A stretch of DNA of 64,000 nt from Maribacter aquimaris. GTDB taxonomy: Bacteria; Bacteroidota; Bacteroidia; Flavobacteriales; Flavobacteriaceae. The notes under the pieces were generated by a model, which made no database searches, had not been told where the DNA came from, and worked only from the letters and a program-made list of their open reading frames with translations. The stretch is from assembly GCF_014596745.1 (NCBI RefSeq), contig NZ_JABTCF010000010.1, positions 151,246-215,245 of the forward strand, read 5' to 3'. The position numbers were made by a program, and so were the translations under genes. Positions 9,062-18,278 of this stretch are shown here, one piece after another. Position 1 is the first letter of the stretch; each line of letters begins with the position of its first letter.

Positions 9062-9972
9062 TAGGCACTGGTTACATTCATATCCAAAAGGTAGACCGAA
9101 TTCATGGCTGTGATAAAAAGTTTGTTTTTATCCTTTCCCCCAAAGGTCACATTGGCGGTCCATTTTTGGTTTATGGGAATATGTTGGATTTGTTCACCTT
9201 CTACATTAAATACGGTAACCCCATCACCAGTAAGATATACGTTTCCTTGGTTATCCAAGGTCATTCCATCGGAACCCATAGCGGTAAAAAGTTTTTTATC
9301 CGTTAGACTACTATCCTCATTGATGGTGTAAGAATAGGTTTTTTTATCTCCGATGTCCGCAATATAAAGCGTTTTGCCATCCGGGGTGCCGATAATGCCA
9401 TTGGGGCGAACAAAACCATCGGCAACAATGCGGAGGTCTTTTTTATCAGGTGAAAGGTAATACACCCGCTCGGATTCTTGTTCAGTCGTTTCATGATTCC
9501 ACCACGTTCTTTTGTAAAACGGGTCGGTGAGGTAAATCCCGCCTTTTGAATCGATCCATAGGTCATTGGGACCATTCATTTTTTTATGGTCAAAACCATT
9601 GACCAAGACGGTTATATTCTTTTGTTTGTCAATGCGCCATAATTCGTTTTTTTCGTCGGCACAGGCGATAAGATTACCATCATGGTCAAAATAGAGTCCG
9701 TTAGAACGTCCAGAGGGTTTTAAGAAAACCTCCAAGGTGTTGTCACTTGCGGACCATTTGATGATTTGGTCATTGGGTTGGTCCGTAAAATAGACATTGC
9801 CCTCCTTGTCGGTAGCCGGTCCCTCGGTGAATTCATACGCCGACGCGATCAATACAGGTTTCGCATCCTCGGCTATAATCGAATTTTCTTGGGAAGTTGC
9901 TGAAAAGCATACGCCAACAAGAAAAAGTAATCCGAACACTTGACGGGAACAACTAATTTTAACTAGACTCAT
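9058..9972 (-). CDS. SMP-30/gluconolactonase-family secreted protein
   Basis: A 304-residue six-bladed propeller of the SMP-30/gluconolactonase/LRE group. It has an N-terminal signal peptide (hydrophobic core FGLLFLVGVCFSA). Family motifs include TEGPATDKEGNVYFTDQPND near 50-70, NGPNDLWIDSKGGIYLTDP and RPNGIIGTPDGKTLYIADIGD, which carry the acidic and Asn residues that hold the divalent metal in SMP-30 enzymes. The likely reaction is hydrolysis of a sugar lactone or similar ester in the periplasm. It is followed by the amidotransferase with a four-base overlap and preceded by the PD40 gene after seven bases. The substrate is not shown by the context. Confidence 0.85.
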   Translation of the reverse strand: MSLVKISCSRQVFGLLFLVGVCFSATSQENSIIAEDAKPVLIASAYEFTEGPATDKEGNVYFTDQPNDQIIKWSASDNTLEVFLKPSGRSNGLYFDHDGNLIACADEKNELWRIDKQKNITVLVNGFDHKKMNGPNDLWIDSKGGIYLTDPFYKRTWWNHETTEQESERVYYLSPDKKDLRIVADGFVRPNGIIGTPDGKTLYIADIGDKKTYSYTINEDSSLTDKKLFTAMGSDGMTLDNQGNVYLTGDGVTVFNVEGEQIQHIPINQKWTANVTFGGKDKNKLFITAMNSVYLLDMNVTSAY

Positions 9973-9979
9973 GGTTATT

Positions 9980-11479
9980 CTATTTTACAGGATGATAGCT
10001 TACAAAAGCCAATTTTTTACTGTCGGGTGACCAAGAAGGTACGTTTATGGTTCCCTGTCCCCCGAACAATTTCGCCAAGATAATTATTTCCTTGGTTTTT
10101 AAGTTCATCAATCGAAGCATAACATCCTTATTGGGTGGGTGTGCACCTGCCGGTACATCGGTATTGAAAGTGACATAGGCAATCCATTTGCCATCAGGGG
10201 AAGGGTGGGCGAACCAATCGTTGTATTCGTCCGTTGTAATCTGCTCCTGATCGGATCCATCGGTTTTCATCCGCCAGATTTGCATGGTACCCGTTCGTGT
10301 GGAATTGAAATAGATATATTGGCCATCAGGGGAGTAATCCGGGCCATCATCGAGTCCTTCGGCAGCGGTCAGGCGTGTTTCTTTTCCTCCTTCAAAAGGA
10401 ATAGTATAAATATCATAATTGCCATTGCGCTCGGCACAATAGGCCAAAGTTTGCCCATCGGGAGACCATCCATGCCAGTATGAAGGGGCAAGGGGAGTGA
10501 TTTTTTCGGGTTTTCCACCTTCAATAGGAAAGGAATAGATCATTGAGTTTCCGGTTTCCGTTTGGTCACTGATGACCATTTGCGTGCCGTCTGGGGATAT
10601 GCCATGGTCATTATTGATCCTATTGGCAAATCCAGTTGGTATCATTTGTGGCGTGCCCCCTTCAATATTGATTTTATACAGAAGTCCATCACTATTATAA
10701 ATCAATTTTTTGCCATCGGGCGTCCAATTGGGAGCTTCGATATGGCTTTTTGTATGGTGTATTTCACTTCGGTTCAAGGAGGTAATATCGAGGATTTCCA
10801 AGCTGCTTTCAACCTTCGTGACCGTATCGATTGCTTTTAGGTTTTCCTTTATCACAACATCCTTGAATTTTATGGTTTCAAGAACCTCATTGTTATGGGA
10901 ACAAACACCGAGGCCTACATAAAATGGGGATTTGAGTTCCAGGCGCAAGGACCCTCCGGCAATTTTAAGGTCTTTTTCCGATGAACCGGTATACATCGTA
11001 AAGTAATCACCTACTTTTCTTAATTGAATATGGCTTGGAGTCAGGCTGTTACATTTAATCTCATGGGTCGTTCCACCCTTGGTTTCCCTAAACTGCATGG
11101 CTGTGAGGCCGTCGCCATGAAGGGCTACATCGACGTAAGGGGCATCGGGTTCAAGATTTTGGCGTATCATTAAACAGGCCTTACGGTGGGGGTCAACACC
11201 TTCATCCATCATTTCTATGAGGGCAGAGAGGGATACGTTGCCCGACATTTTTTTCCAGACAAAATGAAATTCATCCGAATTGAACCACATATTGGTTCCA
11301 CTCCCAGAAATGGTATAGGTATTGTCAGTTGTGCTATAACTTGCCCATCCTTTGTGGTAGACATTGCCGATATCATCGTGGTTGTCAAATATCCCCAAAT
11401 TTTCGGAGGTAGGGGATTGTCCAACTACCATTGTTGTAATAATTACCATAAGTATTGTATGAATAGGTTGGGATTTCAT
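9980..11479 (-). CDS. Secreted protein with N-terminal beta-sandwich and PD40/TolB-like propeller
   Basis: A 499-residue exported protein. After a signal peptide (MVIITTMVVGQ) come about 200 residues resembling the DUF1349 or concanavalin-like fold seen in sugar-binding proteins, with phrases such as KACLMIRQNLEPDAPYVDVA. The rest is a WD40-like (PD40) propeller with at least five blades: WTPDGKKLIYNSDG, ISPDGTQMVISD, WSPDGQTLAYCAER, YSPDGQYIYFNSTR, PSPDGKWIAYVT and WSPDSKKLAFVS. These repeats occur in TolB and in many Bacteroidota periplasmic proteins. It is probably a binding or scaffolding protein. It heads the minus-strand run with the SMP-30 and amidotransferase genes. No catalytic residues are evident. 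Confidence 0.75.
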   Translation of the reverse strand: MKSQPIHTILMVIITTMVVGQSPTSENLGIFDNHDDIGNVYHKGWASYSTTDNTYTISGSGTNMWFNSDEFHFVWKKMSGNVSLSALIEMMDEGVDPHRKACLMIRQNLEPDAPYVDVALHGDGLTAMQFRETKGGTTHEIKCNSLTPSHIQLRKVGDYFTMYTGSSEKDLKIAGGSLRLELKSPFYVGLGVCSHNNEVLETIKFKDVVIKENLKAIDTVTKVESSLEILDITSLNRSEIHHTKSHIEAPNWTPDGKKLIYNSDGLLYKINIEGGTPQMIPTGFANRINNDHGISPDGTQMVISDQTETGNSMIYSFPIEGGKPEKITPLAPSYWHGWSPDGQTLAYCAERNGNYDIYTIPFEGGKETRLTAAEGLDDGPDYSPDGQYIYFNSTRTGTMQIWRMKTDGSDQEQITTDEYNDWFAHPSPDGKWIAYVTFNTDVPAGAHPPNKDVMLRLMNLKTKEIIILAKLFGGQGTINVPSWSPDSKKLAFVSYHPVK

Positions 11480-11561
11480 TGCTTTTTAGGATGGATTTAC
11501 ATCATATAAGTTAGTTAAAAAATGTGTGATAAAGGGCTAAGGGATAAACTAATTGTATTCG

Positions 11562-11569
11562 TACTTTTG
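11562..11569 (+). promoter_or_regulatory. Candidate -7 box for mazG
   Basis: TACTTTTG matches the Bacteroidota -7 consensus TAnnTTTG exactly and ends 14 bases before the mazG ATG, implying a very short leader. I do not see a TTG at the expected -33 distance, so confidence is modest. Confidence 0.4.
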
Positions 11570-11583
11570 CCAAAAGTAAAATA

Positions 11584-12372
11584 ATGAATTCAAGAGCACT
11601 TCAATTAAAGGCATTCGACCGTTTATTGACCATAATGGATGAACTCCGTGAGCAATGTCCGTGGGATAAAAAGCAGACCATGCAAACATTGAGGCATCTT
11701 ACCATTGAAGAAACCTATGAATTGGGTGATGCTATTTTAGAGGACGATTTGGTCGAGGTCAAAAAGGAATTGGGTGATGTTTTACTTCATATTGTTTTTT
11801 ATTCAAAAATCGGATCGGAAACCAATGCCTTTGATATCGCCGATGTCTGTAATAGTATCTGTGAAAAATTGATCAATAGGCATCCCCATATCTATGGCGA
11901 TGTGACCGTAAAGGATGAGGAGGAGGTAAAACGCAATTGGGAGAACATTAAACTGAAGGAAGGCAAGAAAAGCGTTCTGGAAGGTGTGCCAAAAGGCTTG
12001 CCGGCTTTGGTGAAGGCAAATCGCGTACAGGATAAGGTCGCTGGCGTCGGTTTTGATTGGGAGAAACCCGAACAAGTCTTCGAAAAAGTACAAGAGGAAC
12101 TTTCCGAATTGCAATCGGAGATAAAGTCGGGAAATGCCGATAAGATGGAGGCTGAGTTTGGCGATGTTTTGTTCTCCATGATCAATTATGCCCGTTTTCT
12201 CAATATAAATCCAGAGAATGCCTTGGAACGTACCAATAAGAAATTCATCGGCCGATTCCAATATTTGGAGTCCAAAGCCAAGGAAGCAGGGAAGTCCTTG
12301 AAGGATATGACCCTTGGTGAAATGGATGTCTTTTGGGAAGAAGCCAAAAGCGCTTTGGAAGGGTCATCTTAG
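11584..12372 (+). CDS. mazG: Nucleoside triphosphate pyrophosphohydrolase MazG
   Basis: A 262-residue MazG protein, the usual length for the two-domain form. The N-terminal domain has LREQCPWDKKQTMQTLRHLT and the metal-binding helix EETYELGDAI with ELGDVLLHIVF. The second domain repeats the pattern (EELSELQSEIKSG, EAEFGDVLFSMINYAR). MazG cleaves nucleoside triphosphates to monophosphate and pyrophosphate, clearing aberrant nucleotides in the cytoplasm and, in E. coli, tempering ppGpp signalling. It stands alone on the plus strand. Confidence 0.93.
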   Translation: MNSRALQLKAFDRLLTIMDELREQCPWDKKQTMQTLRHLTIEETYELGDAILEDDLVEVKKELGDVLLHIVFYSKIGSETNAFDIADVCNSICEKLINRHPHIYGDVTVKDEEEVKRNWENIKLKEGKKSVLEGVPKGLPALVKANRVQDKVAGVGFDWEKPEQVFEKVQEELSELQSEIKSGNADKMEAEFGDVLFSMINYARFLNINPENALERTNKKFIGRFQYLESKAKEAGKSLKDMTLGEMDVFWEEAKSALEGSS

Positions 12373-12504
12373 TCGATATTTTTAGAGGGAGGTCAAAATC
12401 ACCCTTTATAGGATCAATGTCTCTATTATCCTATTAGCGGTAGGGTTATGTCCTGACCAAAGGATGCTTCACGTATTATCAATAATTTATAATCATACAT
12501 TACT

Positions 12505-13872
12505 TTGTTAAAACAATATACCAAAGAATTCAAATACAATATCAGATTGTCTGTTCCTGTCATACTGGGCATGTTAGGGCATACCTTTGTGGCCCTTGCA
12601 GATAATATAATGGTCGGCCAATTGGGGACCGCGGAATTGGCAGCAGTCTCCTTGGGAAATAGCTTTGTGTTTATTGCCATGTCGTTCGGTATTGGTTTTT
12701 CCACATCGATTACACCGTTGGTCGCCGAAGCTGATGGGGGAGGAAATAAGGCAGATGCAAAAAGCGCTTTAAAACATGGCTTGGTTTTATGTACGGCCTT
12801 GGGATTGTCGCTATTCGCAATCATTCTATTGTTAAAACCCCTAATTCATATGATGAGGCAGCCACCTGAAGTGGTTGACTTGGCAATGCCTTATCTTGAC
12901 CTTGTGGCCTTTTCATTGGTACCCTTGATTATTTTTCAGGCCTTTAAACAATTTTCTGAAGGATTGTCACAAACAAAATATCCGATGTATGCCACGATAA
13001 TTGCCAACGTGGTGAATATTACCTTGAATTATTTATTGATTTTCGGTTCTTTAGGGTTTCCTAAAATGGGCATCGTGGGGGCAGCCATAGGCACTTTGGT
13101 CTCAAGGTGTATGATGGTATTGTACATCTGGTTCTTGCTTAGGGGCAAAAAGAAATTCCATGATTATGTCACTGGATTCAATTTCAGGAAGATTGAAAAG
13201 AAGGTGATGCAAAAAATCATAAGTCTAGGCTTCCCATCGGCGCTTCAAATGTTTTTTGAAGTGGCCATTTTCACCGCTGCGGTGTGGTTGAGTGGGGTGC
13301 TGGGGAAAAATGCCCAGGCCGCCAACCAAATAGCCTTAAATTTAAGTAGTATGACTTTTATGTTCGGAACGGGACTGGGGGTGGCTGCCATGATTCGGGT
13401 AGGTAATCAAAAAGGATTGCGCAATTTTAAGGAATTAAGACGTATAGCCCAATCAATATTTTTATTGACCCTGATTGTGGAAGTTGTTTTTGCCGCTTTA
13501 TTTTTATGGGGCAGACATTGGTTTCCTACGATTTATCTAGATGTTGACGATGCCCAGAATATGGCGGACAATACTGAGGTGATTATCCTTGCGGCCCAAT
13601 TGTTGTTGGTGGCGGCTTTCTTCCAGATTTCTGATGGAATCCAAGTAGTGGTGTTGGGTGCTTTACGTGGATTACAGGATGTGAAGGTGCCTACCCTGAT
13701 TACATTTATAGCCTATTGGGTCATTGGTTTCCCCATTTCTTTTTACTGTGGGCTTTATACCGACCTGGGGAGTACCGGAATCTGGATAGGATTGCTTACC
13801 GGGTTGAGCGCATCGGCGATTATGTTGTATCTTCGATTTAATTATTTGACGAAAAAATTGATTACAGATTAA
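12505..13872 (+). CDS. MATE-family multidrug/Na+ efflux transporter
   Basis: A 455-residue polytopic membrane protein with about twelve hydrophobic segments, the MATE (NorM-type) family size. Characteristic stretches are PVILGMLGHTFVALADNIMVGQLG at the start and the symmetrical second half beginning LGFPSALQMFFEVAIFTAAV. MATE proteins export cationic drugs or metabolites in exchange for sodium or protons. Translation appears to begin at TTG (12505), because no in-frame ATG lies before the first membrane segment. It is followed after 11 bases by a small acidic protein and then the PAP2 and glycosyltransferase genes, all on the same strand. Confidence 0.92.
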   Translation: MLKQYTKEFKYNIRLSVPVILGMLGHTFVALADNIMVGQLGTAELAAVSLGNSFVFIAMSFGIGFSTSITPLVAEADGGGNKADAKSALKHGLVLCTALGLSLFAIILLLKPLIHMMRQPPEVVDLAMPYLDLVAFSLVPLIIFQAFKQFSEGLSQTKYPMYATIIANVVNITLNYLLIFGSLGFPKMGIVGAAIGTLVSRCMMVLYIWFLLRGKKKFHDYVTGFNFRKIEKKVMQKIISLGFPSALQMFFEVAIFTAAVWLSGVLGKNAQAANQIALNLSSMTFMFGTGLGVAAMIRVGNQKGLRNFKELRRIAQSIFLLTLIVEVVFAALFLWGRHWFPTIYLDVDDAQNMADNTEVIILAAQLLLVAAFFQISDGIQVVVLGALRGLQDVKVPTLITFIAYWVIGFPISFYCGLYTDLGSTGIWIGLLTGLSASAIMLYLRFNYLTKKLITD

Positions 13873-13883
13873 TATAAATACAC

Positions 13884-14111
13884 ATGGAACTACCAAAATT
13901 CATATTGGGCGATAACACTGATTTGCCCAATGCCATATTCGTGATTCATACCGAGTACCCCAGATTTATTATCAACCTTGAGGATGATGAGGTAGAGTGG
14001 TTTGAGGATTTTACCACGGAAGACGAGAAAGATCTGGAATCCGAGGCAGAGGGTCTTATTGAAGCAGCTACGGCTTTCTATGACCGAGAGGTGTCCCGTT
14101 ACGAAGATTAA
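13884..14111 (+). CDS. Small acidic conserved-type protein
   Basis: A 75-residue strongly acidic protein without signal peptide or membrane segment. The second half is dense in Glu and Asp (DEVEWFEDF, EDEKDLESEAEG). It has a normal ATG, tight spacing (11 bases after the MATE gene and five before PAP2) and codon use like its neighbours, so it is very likely translated. I recognise no functional family. Confidence 0.7.
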   Translation: MELPKFILGDNTDLPNAIFVIHTEYPRFIINLEDDEVEWFEDFTTEDEKDLESEAEGLIEAATAFYDREVSRYED

Positions 14112-14116
14112 TTCCT

Positions 14117-14686
14117 ATGCTCGACCAACTCGTACAACTGGATAAGGAAGTATTTCTCTTTCTCAATGGTCTGGGAAACCCCTCTTGGGACGGTTTTTGG
14201 ATGTCAGCTACCAATAAATTGAGTTCAATTCCTTTGTATCTGGTATTGCTCATTTTGGCCTATCGGCAATTGGGATTGCGAAAAATGCTCATGGTACTGG
14301 GGACTGTCGCCATTTTGATTTTGGTGACCGATCAATTGGCAAATTTCTTTAAGTATGGGGTACAGCGACTACGTCCCTGTTATGATCCCGAGATAAGTTC
14401 GATCATGCGATTGGTCAAAAGTTCTTGTGGTGGTAAATTTGGTTATTTTTCGGCCCATGCAGCCAATTCATTTGCCATAGCATCCTTTTTTACATTTTTA
14501 TTGAAGCCTGGTTTTAAGCGTATTGGATTCCTATTGTTTCTTTGGGCACTGATCGTGGCCTATAGCCGTATTTATATTGGGGTACATTTTCCCTTGGATG
14601 TGTTGACCGGTATCGTTATTGGTTTAGGTTTAGGCTGGCTGTTTACAAAGTTGTATATATTTGCACTTCATAAATACCAACTATGA
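14117..14686 (+). CDS. PAP2-family membrane phosphatase
   Basis: A 189-residue membrane phosphatase of the type-2 phosphatidic acid phosphatase family with five or six membrane segments. All three signature motifs are present: KYGVQRLRP (KX6RP), the SxxH-type motif in YFSAHAANSFA, and SRIYIGVHFPLD (SRX5HX3D). Substrates of such enzymes include undecaprenyl pyrophosphate, phosphatidylglycerol phosphate and lipid A phosphates. The downstream ArnT-like transferase overlaps it by four bases (ATGA), which suggests a role in lipid carrier recycling or lipid A modification at the outer face of the inner membrane. Confidence 0.88.
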   Translation: MLDQLVQLDKEVFLFLNGLGNPSWDGFWMSATNKLSSIPLYLVLLILAYRQLGLRKMLMVLGTVAILILVTDQLANFFKYGVQRLRPCYDPEISSIMRLVKSSCGGKFGYFSAHAANSFAIASFFTFLLKPGFKRIGFLLFLWALIVAYSRIYIGVHFPLDVLTGIVIGLGLGWLFTKLYIFALHKYQL

Positions 14687-16341
14687 TTTCAAATACCAGA
14701 TATTGGTTTTTGTTGTTTCTTGTGGTTCTGGTGTACATCGCCGGAATGTTCGTTACCCTTTTCGAAAACGACTCGGCCCAATTTGCCGTCATGGCCATGC
14801 GAATGGTGCAGGAGAATGATTTTTTGAGCCTTTTTAAGGGAACGGAGGAATATTTGGACAAACCCCATATGCACTATTGGCTGGCAGCCTTGTCTTTCAA
14901 GATATTCGGATTGCATGATTGGGCGTATAGGATACCGGGCATATTGGCTACTTTATTGGGGGCCTATAGTTGTTTTGGCTTGGGTAGGTTGTTGTACAAT
15001 GCCAATGTGGGTAGGCTTGCCGCTTTGATTTTTATGACGTGCCAAACGATTGTATTGGGGGCAATTGATGTCCGTACCGATGCGGTATTGACCGGTTTTT
15101 CCGTTTTTGCCATTTGGCATTTGGCCGCCTATATTGAGAAAAATTCACTGAAACATATGGTCTTGGGCGCCTTTGGCGCTGGGATTGCCTTCTCGACCAA
15201 AGGACAGATAGCCCTTTTGGTCATTGGTCTACCTATACTCTGTCACCTAGCCTATACACGAGAATGGAAGATGTTCCTGAATTGGCGGGTACTTATGGGG
15301 ATTTTGGTTTTTGCCGTGGTCATTGCTCCCATGTTGTACGCCTATTATTATCAATTTGATTTGCATCCGGAGAAAGTGATACGGGGTAAGTGCCATAGAA
15401 GTGGTATCTTCTTTATATTTTGGGAGCAGAGTTTTGAGCGTTTAAGCGGGGAAGGTGTAGGTAAGAATAGTAGTGATTACTTTTTCTTCTTCCATACTTT
15501 TCTATGGGTATTCCTGCCATGGACCGTAGTTGGTTTGTTGGCCTACTGGCAGAAAGCAAGGACATTGATTCAATCTAAGTTCAAGTATGTGCCGAAGCAG
15601 GAGTTTTTAACGTTGGGTGGAATTACCTTGATTTTTATCATCATCAGCTTCGCACAATTTAAACTACCACATTATCTGAATATTACCATGCCCTTGTTTG
15701 CTGTGCTATCCGCCGGATATTTATATGGTTTGCATGCAGAGAAACACAAAAGGGTAAAAAAGATATTATTGGGTTTCCAATATTTTATTCTCGGTGTGGT
15801 CTTTATAGCCACAACCTTGATTTCCTTTTTCGTTTTTAAGGGCGAGACCTATTACAATTATATATGGAAGCTTATCTTGGGTGCTTTTATCATCTATTAC
15901 TGTCTAAAACGCGAGGCGTATTATTATAGGATCATAACCATAGGGGCAGTAAGTTCTATTTTGTTGAATGGGGTCTTGAATACGCATTTTTATCCCTCTT
16001 TATTGGAGTATCAGGCAGGATCGACCATGGCCAGGACAATTAAGGAAAACAATATTTCTACCGATAATGTCTATAAGATCTCGAATAACCATACTTGGGC
16101 ATTGGATTTTTACAACCAGAAACCTGTAAAAATCATATCGATAAGGGAATTGAAGGAAAGAAAGCATGTTTGGGTGTATGCCAATGACAAAGAATTGGAA
16201 GCCCTAAAGGATTCAGGTTTGGATTGGAACAAACAGTTGATTGAAAAACAATTCAGGATCACCCGATTGCAAGGCAAGTTCTTAAATCCGGATACCAGAA
16301 AGAAAGTGGTGAATGCAATGAATTTGGTGCATATCTATTGA
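14683..16341 (+). CDS. ArnT-like family 39 glycosyltransferase
   Basis: A 552-residue integral membrane transferase of the GT39/ArnT-PMT type with about ten to twelve membrane segments. The first periplasmic loop carries the acidic motif ENDSAQFAVMAMRM and the YLDKPHMHYWLAAL segment typical of ArnT, and a further conserved-looking stretch is GAIDVRTDAVLTG. These enzymes move a sugar from a polyprenyl-phosphate donor to lipid A or another periplasmic acceptor. The GT2 and flippase-like genes just downstream on the opposite strand would make and move such a donor. Its 3' end overlaps that of the converging flippase-like gene by seven bases. Confidence 0.85.
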   Translation: MISNTRYWFLLFLVVLVYIAGMFVTLFENDSAQFAVMAMRMVQENDFLSLFKGTEEYLDKPHMHYWLAALSFKIFGLHDWAYRIPGILATLLGAYSCFGLGRLLYNANVGRLAALIFMTCQTIVLGAIDVRTDAVLTGFSVFAIWHLAAYIEKNSLKHMVLGAFGAGIAFSTKGQIALLVIGLPILCHLAYTREWKMFLNWRVLMGILVFAVVIAPMLYAYYYQFDLHPEKVIRGKCHRSGIFFIFWEQSFERLSGEGVGKNSSDYFFFFHTFLWVFLPWTVVGLLAYWQKARTLIQSKFKYVPKQEFLTLGGITLIFIIISFAQFKLPHYLNITMPLFAVLSAGYLYGLHAEKHKRVKKILLGFQYFILGVVFIATTLISFFVFKGETYYNYIWKLILGAFIIYYCLKREAYYYRIITIGAVSSILLNGVLNTHFYPSLLEYQAGSTMARTIKENNISTDNVYKISNNHTWALDFYNQKPVKIISIRELKERKHVWVYANDKELEALKDSGLDWNKQLIEKQFRITRLQGKFLNPDTRKKVVNAMNLVHIY

Positions 16342-17210
16342 TCCTGCGTTTTAAGTTTTATTTTCTTAAAGTGATAAATGATACCGAACAGGGAAACCAG
16401 TGCGGTGATCAGAAAGAAAACCATACTGATGCCGATTGATGTGTTTTCATCCAAGGCCAAAAGGGTAGCGCCATAAAAAAAGGTGACTTCACGACTGCCA
16501 ATACCACCGATGGTCAGGGGTAATACCGATACGATGGAAGAGATCAGAAAGATAAAAAGATAGGGGATATTGTTGGTGTCTATTTTTAGGGCTAGCAAAA
16601 TAAATACCACACATACCAATTGTGCCATTTGCACTAGGGCCGATAGTCCAAAAGACTTCCAGAAAATGGGCAGGACAAAAGCAAAGAACCTTTTGTTCAG
16701 GAACCAAAATACCACAACGGATAAAATCCCTAGGAAGCCCATGGGTATGTCGTAGGTGTTGAGCCAATGATTATCTAAAAGCACACCAAGGATACATGCA
16801 TAGATAAATAGTAATAACAATCCGCTAAGTCTGTCGAGAACCAGGACCGAAACCACTTTTTTGGTTTCCACTTGAAACTCCTTTTTAATAAGATAACCCT
16901 TATAGGCATCACCTCCGATACCTCCCGGTAGAAAGAGGTTGTAGAACATGCCCAATAGATATAACTTAAGGTTGCTTTTTTGGGTGAGTTGTACATGCAG
17001 TTGATGAAAGTAGAGATTGAGTCGGATGGATGCCAAGGCCTTTGAGGCAATGAAGAGCAAGATGGCAGCGGTCAAATAAAACGGATTCGACTTCCTTACG
17101 ATTTGAAGTACCTCCTTAAAATCGACCTTGGTAAAGATAAAATAGATCAGAATTGCACTTATGGCAATTTTAGCTATTGTTATCAGTTTTTTACGCAACC
17201 CCGTCTCCAA
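16335..17210 (-). CDS. YbhN/LPG-synthase-type transmembrane protein, flippase-like
   Basis: A 291-residue membrane protein with about eight hydrophobic segments, of the family named after the transmembrane domain of lysylphosphatidylglycerol synthase (UPF0104/YbhN). Diagnostic stretches are GGIGGDAYKGYLIKKEFQ, VLVLDRLSGLLLL and LPLTIGGIGSREVTFFYG. It lacks the aminoacyltransferase half of MprF. Relatives next to DPM-like glycosyltransferases are thought to help lipid-linked sugars cross the membrane. The start is TTG at 17210, inside the 3' end of the GT2 gene (20-base overlap), so the two are translationally linked. Confidence 0.8.
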   Translation of the reverse strand: METGLRKKLITIAKIAISAILIYFIFTKVDFKEVLQIVRKSNPFYLTAAILLFIASKALASIRLNLYFHQLHVQLTQKSNLKLYLLGMFYNLFLPGGIGGDAYKGYLIKKEFQVETKKVVSVLVLDRLSGLLLLFIYACILGVLLDNHWLNTYDIPMGFLGILSVVVFWFLNKRFFAFVLPIFWKSFGLSALVQMAQLVCVVFILLALKIDTNNIPYLFIFLISSIVSVLPLTIGGIGSREVTFFYGATLLALDENTSIGISMVFFLITALVSLFGIIYHFKKIKLKTQDQ

Positions 17211-18150
17211 TCGTCACTTTTTTAATTCGGTAGGGTCTTTTCTTCTGCGATTCGTAATAGGTCCTAATTAGGAGTTCCATTACAATACCGATGGTGAACA
17301 ACTGAATGCCTGCCAAAATGAACATCAGACCGAAAATCAGTAATGGGCGCGTGCCAATATCCTCTCCAAAACCATATTTTACAATAAGGAGGTAGATGTT
17401 GATGAACATTCCCAAAAGAATCATTAAAAAACCAAAAATACCAAAGAGGTGTATGGGACGCTGAAAATATTTGCGGATAAAAAGCAATAGCATCATATCG
17501 GCAACGACCTTAAAAACGCGTTCTAGTCCATATTTTGAAACCCCGGCATGGCGGGCATGGTGTTTTACGGGTACTTGTTTTATCTGGGCTCCTTCCAAAT
17601 GGGCAAGTAGGGTAATAAAGCGATGCATTTCGCCATATAGATTCAGGTCTTTGGCAATTTCCTTGGTAAAGACCTTCAAGGCGCATCCATTGTCCTTTAT
17701 ATCCAGTTTGGTTACCCTTCTAACCAAAAAATTCGCAATCTTGGAAGGTATTTTTTTGACGAGGGAATCCTTTCTTTTCTGCCGTATACCCGTGACCACA
17801 TCATAGTCGTCATTTACGGCATAGTTCAACATTTGGGGTATATCGCTGGGGTCATTTTGTAAATCCCCATCCATGGTAATGATATACTCCCCCTCGGCAT
17901 AATCCAATCCGGCAGCCAAGGCCAAACTCTGACCATAATTTTTCTTGAGCTCTATAAGATGCACCGAGTCGTCATTCATATTTTTGACTACCTTACGGGT
18001 ATTGTCCTTAGAGAAGTCGTCGATATAGATGATTTGGTATTGGTACCCAACAAGACTTTCGTGAATCTTTTGGGTCAATAAAACCACATTTTCCTCCTCA
18101 TTATAAAGAGGGACAACAATTGAAAGTAATGAATCTGTTATAGGTTGCAT
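17191..18150 (-). CDS. DPM1/ArnC-like family 2 glycosyltransferase
   Basis: A 319-residue polyprenyl-phosphate glycosyltransferase. The catalytic GT-A domain occupies about the first 230 residues: LSIVVPLYNEEENV at the start, YIDDFSKDNT, and the nucleotide/metal motif TMDGDLQNDP. Two hydrophobic segments near the C-terminus (FGIFGFLMILLGMFINIY and LLIFGLMFILAGIQLF) match ArnC and GtrB-type enzymes. It probably makes a polyprenyl-phosphate sugar on the cytoplasmic face that the ArnT-like protein uses. A box matching the Bacteroidota -7 consensus lies 20 bases upstream, and the flippase-like gene overlaps its end. Confidence 0.88.
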   Translation of the reverse strand: MQPITDSLLSIVVPLYNEEENVVLLTQKIHESLVGYQYQIIYIDDFSKDNTRKVVKNMNDDSVHLIELKKNYGQSLALAAGLDYAEGEYIITMDGDLQNDPSDIPQMLNYAVNDDYDVVTGIRQKRKDSLVKKIPSKIANFLVRRVTKLDIKDNGCALKVFTKEIAKDLNLYGEMHRFITLLAHLEGAQIKQVPVKHHARHAGVSKYGLERVFKVVADMMLLLFIRKYFQRPIHLFGIFGFLMILLGMFINIYLLIVKYGFGEDIGTRPLLIFGLMFILAGIQLFTIGIVMELLIRTYYESQKKRPYRIKKVTIGDGVA

Positions 18151-18170
18151 TCCGTTGAATTATGGTGGCG

Positions 18171-18178
18171 CAAATTTA
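18171..18178 (-). promoter_or_regulatory. Candidate -7 box for the GT2/flippase operon
   Basis: Read on the minus strand this is TAAATTTG, an exact TAnnTTTG match, 20 bases before the GT2 start codon. No clear TTG is seen at the -33 distance. Confidence 0.4.
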
Positions 18179-18278
18179 TGCTTTTTATTAGTGAATCCCT
18201 ATTCTCCATATTTATCTTTGGAACACTAGGTGAAACGGTAGACTCCACGCGTCAGGTTGTACGTAATGGACTCTAAGG

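Noticed and set aside
18200..18278. Stretch resembling tRNA fragments between GT2 and DUF2911
   Set aside because: No acceptor stem, D-arm and T-arm could be paired; no tRNA gene can be supported.
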